Source: Betaproteobacteria bacterium HGW-Betaproteobacteria-3
GTDB taxonomy: Bacteria; Pseudomonadota; Gammaproteobacteria; Burkholderiales; Burkholderiaceae_C
Assembly (NCBI GenBank): GCA_002842205.1
Contig: PHCI01000005.1
Span: forward strand, 1 to 64,000
Reading direction: 5' to 3'
DNA length: 64,000 nucleotides
Shown: positions 47,905-57,832 of the stretch, piece by piece
Layout of the letters: every line of letters begins with the position of its first letter
How positions within the stretch are numbered: the stretch's first letter is position 1
Notes under the pieces: generated by a model
Database searches by the model: none
Seen by the model: only the letters and a program-made list of their open reading frames with translations
What the model was told of the DNA's origin: nothing
Position numbers and translations under genes: made by a program

Positions 47905-48998
47905 GTCAATCCCGTGTCGACGATGCGCCGGGCCAGCGACAGGAAAGCCGACGACTGCATTTCGGTCAATCGCGACACCGTGCGGGGGAATTCGTGCGCC
48001 AGCGGGCCTTCGGTGTACAGGGCCTCGGGCGGGACTTCGGCAGACATGATGAGCTTCACGCGCCGATCGTAGAGCACATCCACCAGCCATGTAAACCGCC
48101 GCGCCTCTGACGCCATGCGCACCGGCATGTGCGGCACGTTGCTCAGCAGCACCGTATGAAACTGCGACGCAATTTCAAGATAGTCGTTTTGCGAACGTGG
48201 CCCGCCGCACAGCGCTTTGAAGTCAAACCACACCACGCCACCCGCTTTGCGCCGGGCCACGATCTCCCGTGACTCGATCAACAGCAGGGGTTTTTCATCC
48301 TGCGACTCGGCAAGCTGCGTGAAAGCCTGCTCCATTTCGGCGTCCGCCTGCGGCCCCAGCGGTGTGTGATACAGCTTGACCTGCTCCAGCGTGAGTCGCC
48401 GGTAGTCGGTCCCGTGGTCCACGTTGATGACTTCGAGTTTTTCGTTGAGCAGGTCAATGGCCGGCAGGATACGGTCCCGGTGCAAGCCGCCCGGATACAG
48501 CGCATCGGGACGGAAATTCGAGGTGGTGACAAAGCCGACCCCATTTTCAAAAAGCGACTTCAGAAGGCGGTGCAGGATCATCGCGTCCGTGATGTCCGCC
48601 ACATGGAACTCGTCAAAGCAGATGAGTTTGTAACGCTCGGCCATCTGGCGGCCCAACTCGTCCAGCGGATTGACCGTGCCCTGCAGCTCGGCCAGTTCCC
48701 GGTGCACTTCGCGCATGAACTCGTGAAAATGCAGCCGCGTTTTGCGCCGGATCGGTACGGCCCCATAAAAGCAGTCCATCAGGAAGCTCTTGCCGCGTCC
48801 CACACCGCCGTACATGTACACGCCACGGGGCACGTCCGGCCGGTGGATCAGCTTCTTGATCGCGTTCGACCGCTTGTCCTTGTAGGCAGCCCACTCCGAA
48901 GCACAGCGCTCCAGCGCGTCAACCGCGCGGAGTTGCGCCGGGTCGCTCACGTACCCCCGGTTCTTGAGCTCCAGTTCGTACGCGGAACGCACCAGCAT
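47901..48998 (-). CDS. zapE: Cell division ATPase ZapE (AFG1-like)
   Basis: AAA+-like ATPase acting on the Z ring during constriction and low oxygen. 365 residues; P-loop YGGVGRGKSFLMDCF, Walker B KLICFDEFHVADITDAMILH, sensor region VGFVTTSNFRPDALYPGG. Start MLVRSAYELELKNRGY at 48998; the upstream opening to 49196 lies in lpdA sequence. 13 bp after lpdA. Confidence 0.94.
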   Translation of the reverse strand: MLVRSAYELELKNRGYVSDPAQLRAVDALERCASEWAAYKDKRSNAIKKLIHRPDVPRGVYMYGGVGRGKSFLMDCFYGAVPIRRKTRLHFHEFMREVHRELAELQGTVNPLDELGRQMAERYKLICFDEFHVADITDAMILHRLLKSLFENGVGFVTTSNFRPDALYPGGLHRDRILPAIDLLNEKLEVINVDHGTDYRRLTLEQVKLYHTPLGPQADAEMEQAFTQLAESQDEKPLLLIESREIVARRKAGGVVWFDFKALCGGPRSQNDYLEIASQFHTVLLSNVPHMPVRMASEARRFTWLVDVLYDRRVKLIMSAEVPPEALYTEGPLAHEFPRTVSRLTEMQSSAFLSLARRIVDTGLT

Positions 48999-49011
48999 GG
49001 GCGGCACGCCG

Positions 49012-50442
49012 TCAGAAGTTGAGTGTGCGCTTGTCAACGGCCAGCGCCGCTTCCTTGGTCGCCTCGGACAGCGACGGGTGCGCATGGCAGATGCGCGCAA
49101 TGTCTTCGCTGCTGGCGCGGAACTCCATGGCCACCACGGCTTCGGCAATGAGTTCGCTGGCCATCGGGCCCACGATGTGCACGCCCAGGATTTCATCGGT
49201 GGTCGCGTCGGCCAGGAATTTCACCATGCCCGTGGTGTCGCCCAGCGCTCGCGCACGGCCATTGGCCAAAAACGGGAAAGTGCCAGCCTTGTACGCGCGG
49301 CCCGACGCCTTGAGCTGCTGTTCGGTCTGGCCCACCCAGGCGATCTCGGGGCTGGTGTAGATCACCCACGGAATCGTGTTGAAGTTCACATGCCCGTGCT
49401 GCCCTGCAATGCGCTCGGCCACGGCCACGCCCTCTTCCTCCGCCTTGTGCGCCAGCATGGGGCCGCGCACCACGTCACCCACCGCCCAAACATTGGGCAG
49501 GCTGGCTTTGCAGTCGTCGTCCACCACGATGGCGCCGCGCTCGTCCAGCTTCAGGCCCACGGCTTCGGCGTTCAGGCCCGTGGTGTTGGGCACGCGACCG
49601 ATGGACACGATCAGCTTGTCCACCTCCAGCGTCTGGGCCTCGCCCTTGGCGTTGGCGTAGGCCACGCTGACACCTTTCTTGCTGGTTTTGACGTCACCGA
49701 CCTTGACGCCCAGCTCGATCTTCAGCCCCTGTTTGACAAAGGCCTTGTGCGCTTCCCTGGCGATCTGCTCGTCCACGGCGCCCAGGAAGGTCGGCAACCC
49801 CTCCAGCACGGTCACCTCGGCCCCCAGCCGGCGCCAGACCGAACCCATCTCCAGCCCGATCACGCCGGAGCCGATCAGGCCAAGCTTTTTGGGCACGGCG
49901 CCGATGCGCAACGCACCGTCGTTGGACAGGATGTTCTGCTCGTCAAACGGTGCGCCAGGCAGCGCGCGGGCGCTGGAGCCGGTGGCCACAACGATGTGCT
50001 TTCCCACCAGTGTTTCTTCGGCCGTACCCGCCACCTTGATCTCGTAACCGCCGTCGGCCGCTTTCACGAACGAACCGCGGCCGTGAAAGAACGTGACCTT
50101 GTTCTTCTTGAACAGGTACAGGATGCCGTCGTTGTTCTGCTTGACCACCGTGTCCTTGCGGCCAATCATCCGGGCCAGATCAAGGCCAAGGCCCTTGACC
50201 TCGATGCCGTGCTCGGCAAAGTGGTGTGAGGCATGGTCAAAGTGCTCCGACGACTGCAGCAGCGCCTTGGAGGGAATGCAGCCGACGTTGGTGCAAGTGC
50301 CCCCCGGTGCCGGGCCGCCCTTGTCGTTTTTCCACTCGTCAACGCAGGCGACCTGGTACCCCAGCTGGGCCGCGCGGATGGCGGCGATGTAGCCACCGGG
50401 GCCGGCACCGATGACGATCACGTCAAACTGTTTGGACATCAT
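49012..50442 (-). CDS. lpdA: Dihydrolipoyl dehydrogenase (E3)
   Basis: FAD enzyme reoxidising the lipoyl arm of 2-oxoacid dehydrogenase complexes. 476 residues: FAD site VIGAGPGGYIAAIRAAQLG, redox disulfide C50/C55 in GGTCTNVGCIPSKALL, NAD site LGLIGSGVIGLEMGSVWRR, and the C-terminal His-Glu active pair in CHAHPSLSEATKEAA. 8 bp after sucB, so it is dedicated to the 2-oxoglutarate complex. Confidence 0.97.
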   Translation of the reverse strand: MMSKQFDVIVIGAGPGGYIAAIRAAQLGYQVACVDEWKNDKGGPAPGGTCTNVGCIPSKALLQSSEHFDHASHHFAEHGIEVKGLGLDLARMIGRKDTVVKQNNDGILYLFKKNKVTFFHGRGSFVKAADGGYEIKVAGTAEETLVGKHIVVATGSSARALPGAPFDEQNILSNDGALRIGAVPKKLGLIGSGVIGLEMGSVWRRLGAEVTVLEGLPTFLGAVDEQIAREAHKAFVKQGLKIELGVKVGDVKTSKKGVSVAYANAKGEAQTLEVDKLIVSIGRVPNTTGLNAEAVGLKLDERGAIVVDDDCKASLPNVWAVGDVVRGPMLAHKAEEEGVAVAERIAGQHGHVNFNTIPWVIYTSPEIAWVGQTEQQLKASGRAYKAGTFPFLANGRARALGDTTGMVKFLADATTDEILGVHIVGPMASELIAEAVVAMEFRASSEDIARICHAHPSLSEATKEAALAVDKRTLNF

Positions 50443-50450
50443 CAGCCCCT

Positions 50451-51716
50451 TCAGATATCAAACAGCATTCGGGCCGGATCTTCCAGCGCCTCTTTCATGG
50501 CCACCAGCCCCAGCACGGCTTCGCGGCCGTCGATGATGCGGTGGTCGTAGGACATGGCCAGGTAGTTGATCGGGCGGATCACGATCTGCCCGTTCTCCAC
50601 CACGGCACGGTCCTTGGTGGCATGCACACCCAGAATCGCCGACTGCGGCGGGTTGATGATGGGGGTCGACAGCATCGAGCCAAACACACCCCCGTTGGAG
50701 ATCGAGAAGGTTCCGCCGGTCATCTCTTCGATGCCCAGCTTGCCGTCCCGCGCCTTCACGCCGTACTCGGCAATCTTTTTCTCGATGTCGGCAAAGCTCA
50801 TCTGGTCGGCGTTGCGCAGGATGGGCACGACCAGGCCGCGCGGCGAACCGACGGCGATGCCGATGTCGAAGTAGCCGTGGTAGACGATGTCATTGCCATC
50901 GACCGAGGCGTTGAGCACCGGGTACCGCTTGAGCGCATGCACCGCAGCCTTCACGAAGAAGCTCATGAAGCCAACCTTGACGCCGTGCTCCTTCTCGAAC
51001 TTCTCCTGGAAGCGCTTGCGCATTTCCATGACCGGCGCCATGTTGACTTCGTTGAAGGTCGTCAGGATGGCGTTGGTGGACTGCGACTGCAGCAGGCGTT
51101 CGGCCACGCGGGCGCGCAGGCGCGTCATCGGCACGCGCTGCTCGGGGCGTTCGCCCAGATCCATCGACGGCGCCGCCACTTGCGGCAAGATTTTGGTGGG
51201 AACCCCCGTCGGTATTGACACTGTTGCTGCAGGTTTGGAAGCGCCTGCGGCCGCGGCAGTCAGTGCATCGCCTTTGGTGACGCGGCCGTCACGGCCTGAT
51301 CCCGCCACCGATCCCGGTGCAAGCTGGTGATCGGCCATGATCTTGGCGGCTGCGGGCATGGGCACGCCGGCCATGGCACCGCCGCCTGCAGCAACCGGTG
51401 CCACGGGCGCGGCCGCCGCAGCAGCCGGTGCCGGTGCCGCAGCAGCCGGTGCAGGCGCAGCTGCGCTGGCCTTGCCTTCGGTATCGATGCGCGCAATCAG
51501 CTGCTCGGCCGCCACCGTTGCGCCGTCGCCCACCACGATTTCGGCCAACACGCCAGCACTGGGCGCGGGCACTTCCAGAACCACCTTGTCGGTCTCGATC
51601 TCGATCAGGATCTCATCCAGGGCCACCAGGTCGCCCGCCTTCTTCTTCCAATTCAACATAGTGGCTTCTGCCACCGACTCCGACAGTTGCGGAACTTTGA
51701 CTTCTACGAGTGCCAT
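50451..51716 (-). CDS. sucB: 2-oxoglutarate dehydrogenase E2, dihydrolipoyl succinyltransferase
   Basis: 421 residues: lipoyl domain with K44 in EIETDKVVLEVPAPSAG, an Ala/Pro linker (about 80-110), peripheral E1/E3-binding segment (KIMADHQLAPGSVAGSGRDG), then the catalytic core ending in SYDHRIIDGREAV with the His of catalysis. Core succinyltransferase type. Second gene of sucA-sucB-lpdA. Confidence 0.97.
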   Translation of the reverse strand: MALVEVKVPQLSESVAEATMLNWKKKAGDLVALDEILIEIETDKVVLEVPAPSAGVLAEIVVGDGATVAAEQLIARIDTEGKASAAAPAPAAAAPAPAAAAAAPVAPVAAGGGAMAGVPMPAAAKIMADHQLAPGSVAGSGRDGRVTKGDALTAAAAGASKPAATVSIPTGVPTKILPQVAAPSMDLGERPEQRVPMTRLRARVAERLLQSQSTNAILTTFNEVNMAPVMEMRKRFQEKFEKEHGVKVGFMSFFVKAAVHALKRYPVLNASVDGNDIVYHGYFDIGIAVGSPRGLVVPILRNADQMSFADIEKKIAEYGVKARDGKLGIEEMTGGTFSISNGGVFGSMLSTPIINPPQSAILGVHATKDRAVVENGQIVIRPINYLAMSYDHRIIDGREAVLGLVAMKEALEDPARMLFDI

Positions 51717-51761
51717 TTCAATCTTTCTACGGTTGGGTCTGCCCGGTCTGCCGACCGGGCC

Positions 51762-54641
51762 TTATTTGGTCAACACAAAGCCCTTGAGCTTGCCGAAGGC
51801 GCCATCGACCAGCGCCTTTTGCTGTTCCTGGTGCAGGTGGGAATAGCCCACCGCCGGTGAGGCCGAGGCGGCCCGTCCCGAATAGCCAAGCTTTTGGCCT
51901 TCGGACATGTTTTCGTGGATGTAATGCTGCACGAAGAACCAGGCGCCCTGGTTTTGCGGCTCGTCCTGGCACCACACAATGTCTGCCGCGTTCGGGTACT
52001 TCCTGAGCTCGGCCGCAAACACCTTGTGCGGGAACGGGTACAACTGCTCCACGCGCAGGATGACGGTGTCGTCGGCGCCTTTTTCCTCGCGCTTCTTGGC
52101 CAGGTCGTAATACACCTTGCCCGAGCACGCGATGATGCGCTTGACCTTGTCGGCCTTCTTGACAACCTCTTCGCGCTGTTCCGGAATCACGGTCTGAAAC
52201 GTACCCTTGGTGAATTCGGACAGCGGCGAGGCCGCATCCTTGTTGCGCAGCAACGACTTGGGCGTCATGATGATCAGCGGCTTGCGCAGACTGCGCACCA
52301 TCTGGCGACGCAGCACGTGGAAGATCTGGCTGGCGGTGGTCGGTTGCACCACCTGCATGTTCATGTCGGCGCTCAGTTGCATGAAGCGCTCCAGGCGGGC
52401 GGACGAATGCTCCGGCCCCTGCCCTTCGTAGCCGTGCGGCAGCATCAGCGTGATGCCATTGACACGACCCCACTTGACCTCGCCCGAGGCGATGAACTGG
52501 TCGATCACCACCTGCGCGCCGTTGACGAAGTCGCCAAACTGGGCTTCCCAGATCACCAGGGTGTTGGGGTCGTTGGAGGCGTAGCCGTATTCAAACGCCA
52601 GCACGGCTTCTTCCGACAGGATGGAGTCGATGACGACGAACGGCGCCTGGTTGTCGGCCACGTTCTGCAGCGGCGTGTAGGTGCCTTCGTCGAACTTCTC
52701 GCGGTTCTGGTCGTGAATGACCGCATGCCGGTGGGTGAAAGTGCCCCGGCCACAGTCCTCGCCGCTCAGGCGCACCGGATAGCCGCTGGCCACCAGCGAA
52801 GCAAACGCCATGTGCTCGCCCATGCCCCAGTCCACGGGGATTTCCCCGCGCCCCATGGCCGCCCGGTCGGCATAGACTTTCTTGACCAGTTGATGGGGCG
52901 TGATGGTGTCTGGCAGCGTGGTCAGCTTGGCGGCCAGCCGCTTCCATTCGGCCATGGGAATGGCAGTGTCGCCGGCGTCGGTCCACTTCTTGCCCAGGAA
53001 GGGCATCCAGTCCACCGCGTATTTGCTCTTGAAGTTGGTGAGCACCGGGTCAAAGGTGTTCTTGCCCGCGTCCAGTGCCGCGCGCGTGGCCTTGACCATG
53101 TCGTCGCCCAGCGTTTCGCCAAAACCCTGCGCGGCCAGCTTGTCGGCGTACAGCTTGCGGGTGCCGGGATGCTGGGCAATTTTCTTGTACATCAGCGGCT
53201 GGGTCAGCGCCGGGGTGTCCTGCTCGTTGTGGCCGAGTTTGCGAAAGCAGATGATGTCCACCACCACGTCCTTGTGGAATTCCATGCGGTATTCCAGTGC
53301 CAGTTGCGTGGCCAGCACGACGGCCTCGGGGTCGTCGCCGTTGACGTGCAGCACCGGCGCCTCGATCATCTTGACCACGTCCGAGCAGTACAGCGTGGAG
53401 CGGCTGTCGCGCGGGTCGCTGGTGGTGAAGCCGATCTGGTTGTTGATGACGATGTGCACCGTGCCGCCCGTGAAATAGCCACGCGTTTCGGCCAGCGCCA
53501 GCGTCTCCATGACCACCCCCTGGCCGGCAAAGGCCGCGTCGCCATGCACCAGCACCGGCAGCACCTGGGCGCCCTTGGGATCGGCGCGACGGTCCATGCG
53601 GGCGCGCACCGAGCCTTCCACCACCGGGTTGACGATCTCCAGGTGCGAGGGGTTGAACGCCAGCGTCAGGTGCACCGGCCCGCCGGGGGTGGACACGTCT
53701 GAACTGAAGCCCTGGTGGTATTTGACGTCGCCGCTCGGCAGGTCTTCGGGCGCGGTATGGTCAAACTCGGCAAACAGTCCTGCGGGCAATTTGCCCAGCG
53801 AATTGACCAGCACGTTCAGGCGGCCACGGTGCGCCATGCCGATCACGATTTCCTGCAGACCCACCGCACCGCCGTCCTGGATCAGCGCGTCCATCGCGGC
53901 GATGAAGCTCTCGCCGCCCTCCAGAGAGAAGCGCTTTTGCCCCACATACTTGGTGTGCAAAAACCGCTCCAGGCCCTCGGCGGCCGTCAGGCGGTCGAGG
54001 ATGTGCTTTTTCTTCTCGGCGCTGAAATTGGGTTTGCTGCGGATGCTTTCGAGCTTTTGCTGCCACCAGCGCTTTTGCGTCTGGTCGGTGATGTACATGT
54101 ATTCCGCGCCGATGGTGCCGCAATAGGTTTCGCGCAGGGCGTTCATGAGCTCGCGCAGGCTCATGGTTTCCTTGCCGAAGAAGGTGTTGCTGGTGTTGAA
54201 CACCGCTTCCTGGTCGGCATCGGTGAAGCCGTAGAACGACAGTTCCAGCTCTGGAATATGGTCGCGTTCGGCCCGTTTGAGCGGGTCGAGGTCGGCCCAG
54301 CGCGCGCCCACGTTGCGGTACGTGGCGATCAGCTGCTGGACCGAAGTGCGCTTGCGCCCCATCTCGGTGTCGGCGCCGGCCACCATGACCACGCGTTGCG
54401 GCCCCTTCTTGGCGCGCTCGGCAAACGCATTGATCACCGGCTGGTGGGGAATGTCCTTGGCCTCGGAACCATCCACCGCCGGCACATGCTGGAGCGCGTC
54501 AAAGTACTCGCGCCACGTGTCAGGCACGCTGCCGGGGTTGCTGAGGTAGTTTTCGTACATCTCTTCGACATAGGGCGCGTTGCCCCCGAAGAGATAGGTG
54601 TTGTTCCGGTACGCGCCGTACACGGACGATGAATCGCTCAT
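51762..54641 (-). CDS. sucA: 2-oxoglutarate dehydrogenase E1
   Basis: Thiamine-diphosphate enzyme of the TCA cycle, 959 residues. N-terminal YLFGGNAPYVEEMYENYLSN; SHLEIVNPVVEGSVRARMDR; ThDP region around GDAAFAGQGVVMETLALAET and VHIVINNQIGFTTSDPRDSR; C-terminal WCQDEPQNQGAWFFVQHYIHE. Complete. AGGA precedes the start. Promoter not evident in the 169 bp before it, where a short imperfect hairpin (54768-54787) is the only structure noticed. Confidence 0.97.
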   Translation of the reverse strand: MSDSSSVYGAYRNNTYLFGGNAPYVEEMYENYLSNPGSVPDTWREYFDALQHVPAVDGSEAKDIPHQPVINAFAERAKKGPQRVVMVAGADTEMGRKRTSVQQLIATYRNVGARWADLDPLKRAERDHIPELELSFYGFTDADQEAVFNTSNTFFGKETMSLRELMNALRETYCGTIGAEYMYITDQTQKRWWQQKLESIRSKPNFSAEKKKHILDRLTAAEGLERFLHTKYVGQKRFSLEGGESFIAAMDALIQDGGAVGLQEIVIGMAHRGRLNVLVNSLGKLPAGLFAEFDHTAPEDLPSGDVKYHQGFSSDVSTPGGPVHLTLAFNPSHLEIVNPVVEGSVRARMDRRADPKGAQVLPVLVHGDAAFAGQGVVMETLALAETRGYFTGGTVHIVINNQIGFTTSDPRDSRSTLYCSDVVKMIEAPVLHVNGDDPEAVVLATQLALEYRMEFHKDVVVDIICFRKLGHNEQDTPALTQPLMYKKIAQHPGTRKLYADKLAAQGFGETLGDDMVKATRAALDAGKNTFDPVLTNFKSKYAVDWMPFLGKKWTDAGDTAIPMAEWKRLAAKLTTLPDTITPHQLVKKVYADRAAMGRGEIPVDWGMGEHMAFASLVASGYPVRLSGEDCGRGTFTHRHAVIHDQNREKFDEGTYTPLQNVADNQAPFVVIDSILSEEAVLAFEYGYASNDPNTLVIWEAQFGDFVNGAQVVIDQFIASGEVKWGRVNGITLMLPHGYEGQGPEHSSARLERFMQLSADMNMQVVQPTTASQIFHVLRRQMVRSLRKPLIIMTPKSLLRNKDAASPLSEFTKGTFQTVIPEQREEVVKKADKVKRIIACSGKVYYDLAKKREEKGADDTVILRVEQLYPFPHKVFAAELRKYPNAADIVWCQDEPQNQGAWFFVQHYIHENMSEGQKLGYSGRAASASPAVGYSHLHQEQQKALVDGAFGKLKGFVLTK

Positions 54642-54810
54642 ATCTCGCTGTCCTCCGTTTCCCTTCGGGAAACATTAGCTGGTTACAAAAACCTTCCGCG
54701 ACACGGCTGAACCGGTTGGCGGATGCGACTGTGGCTGGGAAGGGCCTAGGTACTATCGCGATTGTGCCACCAAACTGGTGCACGGATCAGCGGGGCGCTG
54801 GCGCCGTTGC

Positions 54811-56727
54811 TCAACGCGCCACGACATCCCTGATCTGCTGCAGGGCCGTCGGGTCCTCGATGGTGGTCAGGTCACCGGCGTCGCGGCCCTCGCAGACGGC
54901 CTGGATGGCGCGGCGCAGCAGCTTGCCGCTGCGGGTTTTGGGCAGCACGGTGACAAAGCGCACGCGGGCCGGCCGGGCCACAGCGCCAAGCTGGCCGTCC
55001 ACCTGCTTCATGATCTCGCCTTCGAGCTTGAGCGCGCCGGCCGCATCGGCCACCACGGCCGCGTTCTTGGGCACCACAAAGGCCATGGCCACCTGTCCCT
55101 TGAGCGCATCGGCCACGCCCACCACGGCCACCTCGGCCACGTTGGGGTGGCTGGAGATGCTTTCCTCGATCTCGCGCGTGCCCAGACGGTGGCCGGCCAC
55201 GTTGATCACGTCGTCGGTGCGGCCCAGGATGAAGAAATAGCCGTCCTTGTCGCGCACCCCCCAGTCAAAGGTGTTGTAGACCAGCTTGCCGGGGATGCTC
55301 TTCCAATAGGTGCTGACAAAGCGCGCATCGTCGCGCCACACGGTCTGCATGAAGCCCGGGGGCATCGGCCCTTCGATGGCCACCACGCCTTTCTGGTCGG
55401 GGCCTTCCAGTTCGTCGCCGGTGTTCTCGTCGATCAGCTTGACGTCGTAGCCGTACATGGGCACGCCCGGGCTGCCGAACTTGCTGGGCGCCTTTTCAAC
55501 GCCGTTGGCAATGGTCAGGATGGGCCAGCCGCTTTCGGTCTGCCAGTAGTTGTCGATGATGGGCACGCCCAGGCTCTCGCTGATCCAGCGCGCCGTGGGT
55601 TCGTCCAGCGGCTCGCCGGCCAGGAACAGCGCGCGCAGGCTGGAGAGGTCGTACTTTTTCAGGAACGCCGGGTCCTGCTTTTTCAGCACGCGCACGGCCG
55701 TGGGTGCGCTGAACATCACCGTGACCTTGTACTTCTCGACCAGGCTCCACCAGACGCCGGCGTCGGGCCGCGTGGGCAGGCCTTCGTACATGATGGTGGC
55801 CATGCCGGCAATCAGCGGGCCGTAGATGATGTAGCTGTGGCCCACGACCCAGCCGATGTCGCTGGTGCAGAAATAGGTTTCGCCCGCGGGACCGCTGGCC
55901 CCTTGCAGAGGCGCGCAGAAAATGTGCTTCATGCTGGCCGCCAGCGCCACCGCGTAGCCGCCTGTGTCGCGCTGCACGCCCTTGGGTTTGCCGGTGGTGC
56001 CGCTGGTGTAGAGCGTGTAGCTCGGGTGGGTGGCGTCCACCCATTCGCATTCCACCGTGGAATTCAGGTGTTTTTGGCGCAAATCCCCCCACAGCTGGTC
56101 GCGCCCAGCGACTATTTTCATAGCCGCGAGCTTGCGGTCCACCAGCAGCACGGCCGTCGGCTTGTGGTTGGCCAGGTCGATGGCGGCGTCCAGCAGCGGC
56201 TTGTATTCGACCACCTTGCCCGAACGCGAGCCCGCGTCGGCGCTGACGATGACCTTGGGCGTGGCGTCGTCGATGCGGCTGGCCAGGCTCACGCTGGCAA
56301 AGCCGCCAAACACCACCGAATGCAGCGCCCCGATGCGGGTGCAGGCCAGCATGGCAAACGCCGCCTCGGCGATCATGGGCATGTAGATCAGCACGCGGTC
56401 GCCCTTTTGCACGCCCAGATCCTTGAGCGCGGCGGCCATGCGCTGCACTTCGGCATGCAATTGGCGGAAGGTGTAGGTGGTTTCCTCGTTGGTTTCGGTC
56501 GACACGAAGATCAGCGCGGCCTGGTCGGCGCGGTCTTTCAGATGGCGGTCCACCGCGTTGTGGCACAGGTTGGTGGTGCCGCCCACGAACCAGCGCGCAA
56601 ACGGCGGGTTGCTGTAGTCCAGCACCTGCACGGGTGGCGTCTTCCAGTCGATCAGGCGGGCCTGCTCAGACCAGAAACCCTCGCGGTCATCGAGGGAACG
56701 GCGGGAAAATTCTGAAAAACCGGTCAT
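54811..56727 (-). CDS. prpE: Propionate-CoA ligase (PrpE-type acyl-CoA synthetase)
   Basis: AMP-forming ligase activating propionate or similar short acids, 638 residues. Nucleotide loop YTSGTTGKPKG, and TYFCTSDIGWVVGHSYIIYG with AGMATIMYEGLPTRPDAG, which are the PrpE version; acetyl-CoA synthetase reads GWVTGHSYLLYGPL with a longer insertion. The C-terminal Lys of LPKTRSGKLLRRAI is the adenylation/acetylation lysine. AGGAG ribosome site. No other propionate genes (prpB/C) nearby. Confidence 0.9.
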   Translation of the reverse strand: MTGFSEFSRRSLDDREGFWSEQARLIDWKTPPVQVLDYSNPPFARWFVGGTTNLCHNAVDRHLKDRADQAALIFVSTETNEETTYTFRQLHAEVQRMAAALKDLGVQKGDRVLIYMPMIAEAAFAMLACTRIGALHSVVFGGFASVSLASRIDDATPKVIVSADAGSRSGKVVEYKPLLDAAIDLANHKPTAVLLVDRKLAAMKIVAGRDQLWGDLRQKHLNSTVECEWVDATHPSYTLYTSGTTGKPKGVQRDTGGYAVALAASMKHIFCAPLQGASGPAGETYFCTSDIGWVVGHSYIIYGPLIAGMATIMYEGLPTRPDAGVWWSLVEKYKVTVMFSAPTAVRVLKKQDPAFLKKYDLSSLRALFLAGEPLDEPTARWISESLGVPIIDNYWQTESGWPILTIANGVEKAPSKFGSPGVPMYGYDVKLIDENTGDELEGPDQKGVVAIEGPMPPGFMQTVWRDDARFVSTYWKSIPGKLVYNTFDWGVRDKDGYFFILGRTDDVINVAGHRLGTREIEESISSHPNVAEVAVVGVADALKGQVAMAFVVPKNAAVVADAAGALKLEGEIMKQVDGQLGAVARPARVRFVTVLPKTRSGKLLRRAIQAVCEGRDAGDLTTIEDPTALQQIRDVVAR

Positions 56728-56956
56728 GCATGTCTCCTGGGTCGTGTTGGGGCGTGAAATCCGGGTTTGGTGCGGGCCGCGCGGCGGCGACCGTCAAACT
56801 GAATTCATAATTATGAGCAATGGGCTTGCAGCATGCTGACACGCGGGCCGCGCCGACCTCCGGTCGTGGCCGCGCACTGCGGTCGGCCGACCCGTTCATT
56901 CAAGCACCGGCGCCCGCCGCCGATATTCAGGGATAACGCCGCCTCGTGCCCACCCC

Positions 56957-57691
56957 ATGCTGTTTTCGAACGAATATCTCGCCCGCCTGAAAGACAACCC
57001 CATCGAGGGTTGCCAGCAGGTCTGCGCCACCACGCTGGGGCGGCTTTCGACCGACACCGACCACTGGACGCCCGCCGACCACCGCATGCTGTGCGAGGCC
57101 TTCGCGATTGTGAGCACTCTGGTGGAGTCCGGCCTGCTCCCGATCCAGTTGCCCACACCCGAGGTGCGCGGCCGCACGATGGACGACTGCACCGCGCTCA
57201 ACCACTACCTCACGCAGGCCCGCCGCCTGAGCGGTGAGCTGCAAACCCGCCAGCACCTGACCGATCTCAAAGCCGACATGCGCGCCGCCATGGCCCTGCG
57301 CGACGGCTACCGCTTCAACGCCACCGAGCTCAAACGCCTGCGCGACCTGGCCTTCCAGTTGCACAGTGCCCTGAGCACCCCGCAAGCGACGGTCGAACCG
57401 CTTCGAAGGCAACTGCGCGACCAGTTGCAAGCCCTGGTCGCCAGCCTGCGCCCCGTCATGCCCCATCTGCACATCTTCTGGCAGTTGCTGGGCGAAGCCC
57501 GCCTGCTGGGCACGCTCAAGGATGAAAAGGCGCCGCAGTTGCTGGGCTGGCTGGGCGAGATGAGCGACATCGTCTGGCACGCCCAGGCGCGCATGCAGGG
57601 TTTGCCCGCTGTGGGGCACGCCCCGGCGATGGATTTCATGCAGGCGCCGCAACCGCCCGCACCTTCCGAGCCGGCACGCAGGCTGGCCTGA
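56957..57691 (+). CDS. Helical hypothetical protein, unknown function (244 aa)
   Basis: I do not recognise a family. Almost wholly helical by composition: LFSNEYLARLKDNPIEGCQQ, DHRMLCEAFAIVSTLVESGL, DGYRFNATELKRLRDLAFQL, and a C-terminal MSDIVWHAQARMQGL. No signal peptide or membrane helix, so probably cytoplasmic. GC matches the neighbours. No operon partner; downstream is a palindromic repeat element. Confidence 0.65.
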   Translation: MLFSNEYLARLKDNPIEGCQQVCATTLGRLSTDTDHWTPADHRMLCEAFAIVSTLVESGLLPIQLPTPEVRGRTMDDCTALNHYLTQARRLSGELQTRQHLTDLKADMRAAMALRDGYRFNATELKRLRDLAFQLHSALSTPQATVEPLRRQLRDQLQALVASLRPVMPHLHIFWQLLGEARLLGTLKDEKAPQLLGWLGEMSDIVWHAQARMQGLPAVGHAPAMDFMQAPQPPAPSEPARRLA

Positions 57692-57794
57692 TACGGTTTC
57701 GCCTTCAAACGTATCACTGCGTGGGTTCGCCTTGCCGTGCTACAGCAGGGTCTGCGGCTCCCGCCTTGTCCTACGCTTGAATGCAAAACCGTAT
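57691..57794. repeat. Palindromic repeat element between convergent genes
   Basis: ATACGGTTT (57691-57699) and AAACCGTAT (57786-57794) are perfect inverted ends of a 104-bp element with GCCTTCAAACGTATC inside the left end and CGCTTGAATGCAAAAC inside the right. I recall similar elements in Comamonadaceae. It may act as a bidirectional terminator here, since flanking genes converge. Confidence 0.6.
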
Positions 57795-57832
57795 GAAGGC
57801 CCGAACAGCCGCCGACCGGCCCGCGCCGGGTC

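Noticed and set aside
54768-54787. Short hairpin upstream of sucA as a terminator
   Set aside because: Imperfect stem with a bulge and no T-run; left unannotated as a site.
56100-56135. Possible further repeat copy inside the propionate-CoA ligase gene (ACTATTTTCATAGCC)
   Set aside because: Only a short AT-rich stretch resembles repeat ends; the protein sequence there fits the family, so chance is likely.
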